Shown: positions 1 to 5,032 of the stretch, piece after piece | Position numbering within the stretch: the stretch's first letter is position 1 | Layout of the letters: every line of letters starts with the position of its first letter | Source: Candidatus Gottesmanbacteria bacterium | Lineage (GTDB): Bacteria > Patescibacteriota > Microgenomatia > JACPZF01 | Assembly: GCA_016195615.1 (NCBI GenBank) | Contig: JACPZF010000011.1 | Coordinates: 1-8,407 of the forward strand | Direction: 5' to 3' | Length of the DNA: 8,407 nt | Made by a program: the position numbers and the translations under genes | Notes under the pieces: model-generated | Told to the model about the DNA's origin: nothing | The model's input: only the letters and a program-made list of their open reading frames with translations | Databases searched by the model: none

Positions 1-133
1 ATGTTACCTCCCAACCCATCATATTCCTGGCCGAATATCTGTAAAGCGGTATTACGATAATTTACAAATCTCTGTTTATCGGAAAACTGTATACTATGTG
101 CTGACCTCCCTACACTTTCACATCTTTTGCCTC
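1..133. other. Unassigned upstream segment
   Basis: No gene can be supported here. The + strand frames close quickly: the ATG at base 1 opens only 19 codons, and another frame is open from the edge without a plausible start. On the - strand, two adjacent ATG codons (22-20 and 19-17) follow a CCAGGA motif at 30-25, so a divergent gene could run off the left edge, but only six or seven codons are visible. A TATACT hexamer at 90-95 has no -35 partner at normal spacing. No tRNA, rRNA or terminator is recognisable. Confidence 0.3.
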
Positions 134-173
134 TTGACATGGATTTCAAATGGGGGGAAAATGGAAATATAGT
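134..173 (+). promoter_or_regulatory. Promoter(s) of the mraZ/dcw cluster
   Basis: Two overlapping sigma70-like promoters can be read. The first has a perfect TTGACA at 134-139, a 17-bp spacer and a weak GAAAAT at 157-162. The second has TTCAAA at 145-150, a 17-bp spacer and a good TATAGT at 168-173. The second would start transcription at about 180-182, on or next to the ATG at 182, giving a leaderless mRNA. Both lie under the repeated AAATGG units of the likely MraZ operator, so autoregulation is expected. Which promoter is used cannot be decided from sequence. Confidence 0.6.
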
Positions 174-195
174 GTATAGAAATGGGACAAAATGG
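137..195 (+). promoter_or_regulatory. MraZ operator (MraZ box array)
   Basis: Six direct units resembling AAATGG occur with their TGG cores at 140, 151, 162, 173 (degenerate, TGT), 183 and 193, so steps are 11, 11, 11, 10 and 10 bp. MraZ is known to bind tandem TGGGN-type (enterobacteria) or AAAGTG-type (mycoplasmas) repeats at about one helical turn in front of its own gene. Position, phasing and core all match. The array covers the promoter, and its last two units overlap the first proposed mraZ codons. Binding by this MraZ is inferred. Confidence 0.75.
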
Positions 196-601
196 TATGA
201 GTGTGTTTTTAGGAGAATTTAGCCATTCTCTAGATGATCGAGGCAGGCTCTCACTACCAAAGAAGATTAGGGAAGAATTAAAAAGCGTCGAGATTGTTTT
301 AACGAGAGGTTTTGAGACTTGCATTTTTGGGTATCAGAAATCTACTTGGTTGGATGATACGAAAAAGCAGCTGGAAATTCCGGTTTTTGAGGAAAGAGGA
401 CGGAATTTGCGGCGTTTTACTTTTTCCGCAGCAGTACCAGCCGAACTCGACAAATTGGGAAGAGTATTAATACCGGGCAACTTAAAAGAATACGCCGGAA
501 TAAAAAACGAAGTCATGGTCATTGGAGCCGGAGACCACTTTGAGATTTGGGATAGTAAAAAATGGAAAGAGTATCAAAAGACGATCAACCCGACGATTTA
601 G
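182..601 (+). CDS. mraZ: Transcriptional regulator MraZ
   Basis: MraZ is a ring-forming DNA-binding protein that represses the dcw cluster from boxes in its own promoter. The 139-residue product has the two expected SpoVT/AbrB-like halves, each with its signature: LDDRGRLSLP around residues 17-26 and LDKLGRVLIP around 89-98. Length fits the family (about 140-150). The start is uncertain. ATG 182 lies 8 nt after a TATAGT -10 element and suits leaderless translation. However, family members usually begin M-F-x-G-E, which would match GTG 203 (VFLGEF) or nearby ATG 197. None of the three has a clear Shine-Dalgarno site. It is first in the cluster, and its 3' end overlaps rsmH by 40 bp. Identity is secure; the first 7 residues are not. 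Confidence 0.95.
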   Translation: MGQNGMSVFLGEFSHSLDDRGRLSLPKKIREELKSVEIVLTRGFETCIFGYQKSTWLDDTKKQLEIPVFEERGRNLRRFTFSAAVPAELDKLGRVLIPGNLKEYAGIKNEVMVIGAGDHFEIWDSKKWKEYQKTINPTI

Positions 602-1476
602 GTTATCACACGCCGGTTTTTTTAAAGGAAGCGCTTGAATTTTTACAAATTAAGCCTGGTAAAAAATATATAGATTGTACGCTAGGAGGCGGGGGACACA
701 CAGAGGGGATATTGAGTAGGGGCGGATTAGTACTGGGGATTGATACTGATCAAGAAGCGCTGGAGTATATAAGAAAAAAATTTCAAATTTCAAATGACAA
801 ATTCAGAATTACTAAAGGGAATTTTAGAGATTTAAAAGAAATAGCGGCAAAAAATGGCTTTAACAAAGTAGATGGCATTTTATATGATTTGGGGGTATCG
901 ACTCATCAACTAAAAAGCAAAGGACGAGGTTTTAGTTTTGGAAGAGAAGAAGAGCTGGATATGAGAATGGATCAGGACTTAGAAATTTCGGCTAAAGAAA
1001 TTATTAATACTTATCAAAAGGAAAATTTATATGAAATTTTTACGAAGTTTGGTGAAGAAAAGCGTGCTTGGGCAATTGCTGACGCTACTGTTCGCGCCCG
1101 TCAAATAGAGCCAATTCTGACGACGAGTAAGTTGGTAAAACTTATTTTGGGGGTACGAGGGAAAATCGGAAAAAATGATCGAACCCACCCCGCGACAAGA
1201 GTATTTCAAGCCCTACGAATCTATGTCAATAACGAGTTAGAGGCCTTGCAAAGGTCTTTACCCCAAGCTTTAGACTTGCTGGTAAAGGACGGAAGGTTAG
1301 TCGTTATTTCCTTCCATTCGCTGGAAGACAGGATTGTTAAAATTTATTTTCGAAAGGAAGAGAAAAAAGGAAGACTAAAGATTTTAACAAGTAAGCCAAT
1401 CAGACCAAGCGAAGAAGAAGTAGAAGACAATAAGGCGTCACTAAGCGGAAAACTTAGAGCGGCAATTAAATTATAA
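562..1476 (+). CDS. rsmH: 16S rRNA (cytosine(1402)-N(4))-methyltransferase RsmH (MraW)
   Basis: RsmH uses S-adenosylmethionine to methylate N4 of C1402 in the 16S rRNA decoding centre. The 304-residue protein has near-standard length. Visible signatures are YHTPV near the N terminus (15-19), the SAM-binding DCTLGGGGH (38-46), YDLGVSTHQL (108-117), the FSF...LDMRMD segment (124-137), HPATRVFQALRIYVN (209-223), the family hallmark ISFHSLEDRIVK (249-260), and the terminal KLRAAIKL. ATG 562 is the only plausible start, since no other start codon lies between it and the conserved YHTPV. It gives a 40-bp overlap with mraZ in another frame, which suggests translational coupling. Only a weak GGGAT precedes it. 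The position after mraZ is the standard dcw order. Confidence 0.97.
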   Translation: MERVSKDDQPDDLGYHTPVFLKEALEFLQIKPGKKYIDCTLGGGGHTEGILSRGGLVLGIDTDQEALEYIRKKFQISNDKFRITKGNFRDLKEIAAKNGFNKVDGILYDLGVSTHQLKSKGRGFSFGREEELDMRMDQDLEISAKEIINTYQKENLYEIFTKFGEEKRAWAIADATVRARQIEPILTTSKLVKLILGVRGKIGKNDRTHPATRVFQALRIYVNNELEALQRSLPQALDLLVKDGRLVVISFHSLEDRIVKIYFRKEEKKGRLKILTSKPIRPSEEEVEDNKASLSGKLRAAIKL

Positions 1477-1489
1477 AAAGAATAGGAAA

Positions 1490-1509
1490 GCCCCGCCAGC
1501 TGGCGGGGC
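1490..1509. repeat. Perfect 20-bp GC-rich palindrome
   Basis: A perfect inverted repeat with half-site GCCCCGCCAG lies in the 42-bp gap between rsmH and ftsL. It would form a very stable hairpin in RNA. It is followed by GCGAAAAAATT rather than a T-run, so it is not a standard intrinsic terminator on the + strand. Its GC content contrasts sharply with the AT-rich flanks, and it resembles dispersed REP-type palindromes. This is the only copy I see in the window. Confidence 0.85.
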
Positions 1510-1518
1510 GAAAAAATT

Positions 1519-1836
1519 GTGAAAAAGTGGCAAGAAGAAAAAGAAACTAATCAAAACCAGAAAAAACATTTTGTCTTAAAAATAATCTTTGTCGTCGTGG
1601 CTTTTTTGCTGGGTTTGCAAATTGTCGTTTCCAACACCATCTCGACTTCGGGCGAGAAACTGCAAATACTGGAGCAGAGATACGTAGTTTTGTCTTCCCA
1701 AAACGAATTCCTTAAAAAACAAATCGCGCGAGTTTCGTCGTTAGGCAGTATTCAAAGAGAAGCCGAAGAGTTAGGTTTTGGCAAAAGCGACTTAGTCATT
1801 TATTTACAAAGTGCCGTTAATGTGGCGATGAAATAA
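1519..1836 (+). CDS. ftsL: FtsL/DivIC-like septum protein (bitopic coiled-coil)
   Basis: The predicted 105-residue bitopic membrane protein has a charged cytoplasmic N terminus (1-16), one transmembrane segment (about 18-38, KIIFVVVAFLLGLQIVV), an extracytoplasmic coiled coil (about 44-73, including LQILEQRYVVLSSQNEFLKKQI), and a short C-terminal part with EAEELGFGKSD. This is the FtsL/DivIC/septum-initiator architecture. In other bacteria such proteins form a complex that activates the septal glycan polymerase and transpeptidase. Sequence identity in this family is low, so the call relies on topology, size and the slot between rsmH and ftsI. The start is GTG 1519, because the frame has a TAG at 1483 and no other good start. 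AGGA at 1484-1487 is too far upstream unless the intervening palindrome folds. It could equally be named DivIC-like. Confidence 0.82.
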   Translation: MKKWQEEKETNQNQKKHFVLKIIFVVVAFLLGLQIVVSNTISTSGEKLQILEQRYVVLSSQNEFLKKQIARVSSLGSIQREAEELGFGKSDLVIYLQSAVNVAMK

Positions 1837-1840
1837 AAGA

Positions 1841-3580
1841 ATGTGGCGTATCAGGCTGGCGCTGACAATTTTTTTCCTGGCTTTTCTGACGATTATCTTT
1901 CGGCTTTTCTACTGGCAGGTTCTCGCCTCCGATCGGCTCGCGATTGCTGGCTACAATCAATACACCAAAAGAGTGGATCTTCCCGCCTGGAGGGGCGAAA
2001 TCAAAACCAACGACGGTTTCGTTTTAGCGACCAACGAAACCGCCTACACTCTTTCCCTGGTTAAAAAAGAACTTAAAGACAAACCGGAAATACTCGCTGC
2101 CAAATTAGCTCCGCTTTTTACTTCGCCTCAGCCCGATGCTTTGGCGACACTTTCAGGCCTTCTGAAACAGCCATCACCAGAAGAGGTAAAAGAGGCAATT
2201 ATTAAAAAACTTTCCAATTCCGAGGCTTTGTGGATTCCCTTATTTAGAAAAGTGGATAAAACTATAAAAGATAAAATTGAACAGGATAAAATACCGGGGG
2301 TTTATTTTGAAGCCGAGCAAAAAAGATTTTACCCCGAAGCCTCCCTTTCAGCCCAAATACTAGGGTTCCTGGGGCAAAATTATAACGGCGAAGATCGAGG
2401 CTATTTTGGATTGGAAGGGTTCTATGATCGAGAGTTGAGAGGAAACAACGGTGCCATAAGTGAAGAAAAAGATGTTTATGGTAGACCCATCCTCATTGGC
2501 GACAAAACAATTAAACGGCCCGAGAACGGCCGGAGCCTGATTTTAAATATTGACCGTACTGTGCAGTATATTGTCGAAGAAAGATTAAAACAGGGCATCG
2601 AAAAATATGGCGCCAAAGCCGGGTCTGTCGTCGTGATGGATCCCAAAACAGGCGGAATTTTGGCGATGGCGTCGTTTCCGAAATATGACGTTAGCGAGTG
2701 GTTTAAATTTGATTCAAAGCTATATAAAAATCCCGTCGTCGCTGACTCTTATGAACCGGGTTCGACCTTTAAGGTTTTAGTCATGGCCGCGGCGTTAAAC
2801 GAAGGCGTGGTCGATCCTGATACCAAATGTGATCAATGCACTGGCCCGCGCGAGATCGGCGGTTATACCATTCGCACTTGGAACAATAAATACTTTCCCA
2901 ATACCACGATGACTGAGGTTTTGGAGCATTCCGATAATACCGGTATGGTTTTTACCATGCAAAGGTTAAAAAAAGATAAATTCTTAGACTATTTGAGAAA
3001 GTTCGGTCTGGGAACGCCGACGGGCATTGATTTAGAAGAAGAAACTTCGCCGTATTTCCGCCCTAATCAGGATTGGCGGGAGATTGATTTAGCCACGACA
3101 GCCTTTGGCCAGGGTATTGCCTTAACTGCGATGCAGATGCTGCGGGCTGTAGGCGCCATCGCTAATGGGGGGAATTTAATGGAACCGCATGTGGTAAAAA
3201 CAGTCGTCACTCCCGAGGGTACTAAAATTGATATCTTGCCCAAACTAATAAGAAATGTGGTAATGAGCAAAACGACTAAGGTTTTAACCGAAATGATGAT
3301 TCAAGCCGTGGATCGCGGTGAGGCTAAATGGGCCAAACCCCAAGGCTACCGCATCGCGGGTAAAACGGGAACGGCGCAAATTCCCGTCGCGGGCCATTAT
3401 GACGATCGACGCACCATTGCTTCTTTTGTGGGTTTTGCGCCTGCTGATAACCCTAAATTTGTGATGCTCGTAAGGCTATCTGAACCTACCACCTCACCCT
3501 GGGGTTCAGAAACCGCCGCGCCGCTATTTTTCAATATCGCCAAAGAACTTTTTTCCTACTACGGCATCGGGCCGCAATAG
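1841..3580 (+). CDS. ftsI: Septal peptidoglycan transpeptidase (class B PBP, FtsI/PBP3-like)
   Basis: This class B penicillin-binding protein cross-links septal peptidoglycan (D,D-transpeptidase). The 579-residue product has an N-terminal membrane anchor (about 5-28), a PBP dimerisation/pedestal domain starting with the WRGEI..DGFVLA segment (50-63), and a C-terminal transpeptidase domain from about 255. All three catalytic motifs are present: S308-T-F-K311 (acylated serine), S364-D-N366, and K508-T-G-T-A512. Length fits FtsI/PBP2-type enzymes. I see no PASTA repeats. It starts 4 nt after the ftsL stop without a good Shine-Dalgarno site. Following ftsL makes FtsI more likely than the elongation enzyme MrdA. 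A C330-x-x-C333 pair follows the active-site helix and is unusual. Its codons look more GC-rich by eye than those of the next two genes. Confidence 0.95.
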   Translation: MWRIRLALTIFFLAFLTIIFRLFYWQVLASDRLAIAGYNQYTKRVDLPAWRGEIKTNDGFVLATNETAYTLSLVKKELKDKPEILAAKLAPLFTSPQPDALATLSGLLKQPSPEEVKEAIIKKLSNSEALWIPLFRKVDKTIKDKIEQDKIPGVYFEAEQKRFYPEASLSAQILGFLGQNYNGEDRGYFGLEGFYDRELRGNNGAISEEKDVYGRPILIGDKTIKRPENGRSLILNIDRTVQYIVEERLKQGIEKYGAKAGSVVVMDPKTGGILAMASFPKYDVSEWFKFDSKLYKNPVVADSYEPGSTFKVLVMAAALNEGVVDPDTKCDQCTGPREIGGYTIRTWNNKYFPNTTMTEVLEHSDNTGMVFTMQRLKKDKFLDYLRKFGLGTPTGIDLEEETSPYFRPNQDWREIDLATTAFGQGIALTAMQMLRAVGAIANGGNLMEPHVVKTVVTPEGTKIDILPKLIRNVVMSKTTKVLTEMMIQAVDRGEAKWAKPQGYRIAGKTGTAQIPVAGHYDDRRTIASFVGFAPADNPKFVMLVRLSEPTTSPWGSETAAPLFFNIAKELFSYYGIGPQ

Positions 3581-3584
3581 CGAT

Positions 3585-3613
3585 TTGACAATAAAGGTGA
3601 TAACTTGTAAACT
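3585..3613 (+). promoter_or_regulatory. Promoter of the T-box/aminotransferase operon
   Basis: A perfect TTGACA (3585-3590) is followed after exactly 17 bp by TAAACT (3608-3613, four of six consensus positions). It begins five bases after the ftsI stop codon. Transcription would start near 3620, just upstream of the T-box leader, so the aminotransferase and PEP carboxylase genes have their own transcript. No terminator separates ftsI from it, so some read-through from the wall genes is possible, subject to the T-box terminator. Confidence 0.75.
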
Positions 3614-3629
3614 CTAGCCAACAATAAAA

Positions 3630-3855
3630 TCTAAATGCGTTGAAGGAGATAACACTCCGGAGCTGCAGGAAGAAATCTCTAAAAAGAAAGTAGAACCTTG
3701 CCGGGAATTCCCGTAACAGAATAAATAGTGTGTCGAAATTTTCGGAGCACTAATAAGTCTTAAACCATAATTGGTTTAGGAAAAACAGGGTGGCACCGCG
3801 AGAAACCTCGCCCTTGTCTAACTAAGAAATTAGTTGATGAGGACGAGGTTTTTTT
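3630..3855 (+). ncRNA. T-box riboswitch leader
   Basis: T-boxes read the charging state of a specific tRNA and permit expression when it is uncharged. The exact consensus AGGGTGGCACCGCG sits at 3787-3800. The antiterminator can form by pairing 3787-3790 with 3811-3814 and 3799-3802 with 3807-3810. Upstream, 3727-3751 folds into a strong Stem III-like hairpin and 3702-3713 into a small CGGG/CCCG hairpin. A short Stem I is plausible at about 3643-3699 (AAGG with CCTT at its base). The UGGC of the box would pair with a tRNA ending GCCA, implying discriminator base G73, as in Asn or Asp tRNAs. The specifier is unresolved: AGA (3692-3694) fits the canonical spacing before the closing helix, while AAC (3694-3696) fits the downstream metabolism. 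Confidence 0.93.
3804..3855 (+). terminator. T-box-controlled intrinsic terminator
   Basis: AACCTCG (3804-3810) pairs with CGAGGTT (3844-3850), and the inner AACTAA (3820-3825) pairs with TTAGTT (3830-3835) around a GAAA tetraloop. The hairpin ends in seven T residues (3849-3855). Its 5' arm overlaps the strands needed for the antiterminator, so the two folds are mutually exclusive. Its 3' arm contains GAGG (3845-3848), the likely ribosome-binding site of the next gene. Confidence 0.92.
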
Positions 3856-3856
3856 A

Positions 3857-5032
3857 GTGGAAAATATGTTAACAAAAAGAATTTTACGATTACAGCCATC
3901 GGCTACTTTTGCCATAGACGGCAAAGTTAAAAGTCTACAAGCGGCAGGGATTTCTGTCGTTAACTTAACTTTGGGAGAACCGGATTTTGTCACTCCCAAA
4001 CATATTAGAAAGGCGGCCATTAGGGCAATTACTGATGGTTTTACTCATTACGCCCCAATTGCCGGTATTTTTGAATTAAAAGAGGCGGTAGCTAAAAAAT
4101 TATTAGTAGAAAACGGCATTTCTTACCAACCCTCAGAGATTGTAATTGGCGTTGGAACAAAGCAACTTCTCTATAGTGCTTTTCAGTCGCTTTGTCAAAA
4201 AGGCGATGAAGTTATAGTTGCTATGCCAACATGGAATACGTATATCGAGCAGATCAAATTAGCCGAAGCAGCTCCGGTCTGTATTCCCTTATTACCGCCT
4301 TTTAAATTAACAGCAAATATGATTGAAAAGCATTGCAATTCTAAAACAAAAGTAATTCTATTAAACAGTCCGGCCAACCCGACTGGAGCTGTTATCGAGA
4401 AAAAGGAGTTAGAGAAAATTGCGCAACTGGCAATAGAAAGGCAGATATTTGTCCTTTCTGACGAGATATACGAAAAACTTATCTATGAAAGGAAACACGT
4501 TTCGATTGCTTCACTTGGTGAAAAAATTAAAGATTTAACGCTAACGATAAATGGTTTTTCTAAATCATACGCGATGACTGGTTGGAGAGTAGGTTATGCG
4601 GCTGGCCCGAAACCAATAGTAGAAGCAATGATTGCTTTAGCGGGACAGACAACTTCTGGAACTTGTTCCATAAGCCAGAAAGCGGCCTTACATGCTCTTA
4701 GCGGAAGCAAAAAGACCGTTGAGAAAATGGTCGGAGAATTCAAAAAAAGGAGAAATTATATATATACTGCGTTGAGACAAATTCAAGGAATCGTGCCTTA
4801 CAAAACAGAAGGAGCGTTTTACGCGTTTTGTTCAATTGAAAAATTACTCAACCAAAAATACAAAACTTCTCAAACATGGTGCGAAGCTCTATTAGAAAAA
4901 GGCAAAGTTGCTGTAATTCCAGGTGAAGCGTTTTATGCACCAGGGTTTATACCGATTAGTTTTGCTAAACCCATTAGCGATCTCAGAAAAGGAGTTGGTA
5001 GGATTAAAAAATTTATTGAAGGAGAAAAATGA
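3857..5032 (+). CDS. Class I PLP-dependent aminotransferase, AspB (aspartate aminotransferase)-like
   Basis: A fold-type I aminotransferase of 391 residues, close to AspB-type aspartate aminotransferases, which convert oxaloacetate + glutamate to aspartate + 2-oxoglutarate. Visible motifs are LGEPDF (39-44), MPTWNTY (123-129), the cofactor-binding NPTG (174-177), SDEIY (201-205), and SKSYAMTGWRVGY (235-247) with K236 as the expected Schiff-base lysine. At the C terminus, where the family has an invariant R in the context Y-I-R-I-S-Y-A, this protein reads F-I-P366-I-S-F-A, so the carboxylate-binding arginine is missing; substrate and activity are therefore uncertain. GTG 3857 has GAGG eight bases upstream; ATG 3866 fits the usual family N terminus. 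It is controlled by the T-box and shares an ATGA overlap with the PEP carboxylase gene, which supplies oxaloacetate. That context favours aspartate synthesis. Confidence 0.88.
   Translation: MENMLTKRILRLQPSATFAIDGKVKSLQAAGISVVNLTLGEPDFVTPKHIRKAAIRAITDGFTHYAPIAGIFELKEAVAKKLLVENGISYQPSEIVIGVGTKQLLYSAFQSLCQKGDEVIVAMPTWNTYIEQIKLAEAAPVCIPLLPPFKLTANMIEKHCNSKTKVILLNSPANPTGAVIEKKELEKIAQLAIERQIFVLSDEIYEKLIYERKHVSIASLGEKIKDLTLTINGFSKSYAMTGWRVGYAAGPKPIVEAMIALAGQTTSGTCSISQKAALHALSGSKKTVEKMVGEFKKRRNYIYTALRQIQGIVPYKTEGAFYAFCSIEKLLNQKYKTSQTWCEALLEKGKVAVIPGEAFYAPGFIPISFAKPISDLRKGVGRIKKFIEGEK

Noticed and set aside
90..95. TATACT as a -10 element upstream of mraZ
   Set aside because: No -35 lies at 16-18 bp; the nearest TTTACA (61-66) is 23 bp away, and better promoters lie at 134-173.
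96..123. Inverted repeat ATGTG/CACAT followed by CTTTT, as a terminator of an upstream gene
   Set aside because: Five pairs with an 18-nt loop and a poor T-run; too weak to support.
118..324. Open frames on the - strand opposite the genes, such as 118-324, 3760-4020, 7234-7512 and 8063-8287
   Set aside because: They lie opposite well-identified genes or the T-box, show no recognisable domains, and lack convincing start signals.
1819..1848. Nine-base direct repeat AATGTGGCG at 1819-1827 and 1840-1848 around the ftsL/ftsI junction
   Set aside because: It is short and coding on both sides; most likely chance, with no mobile element between the copies.
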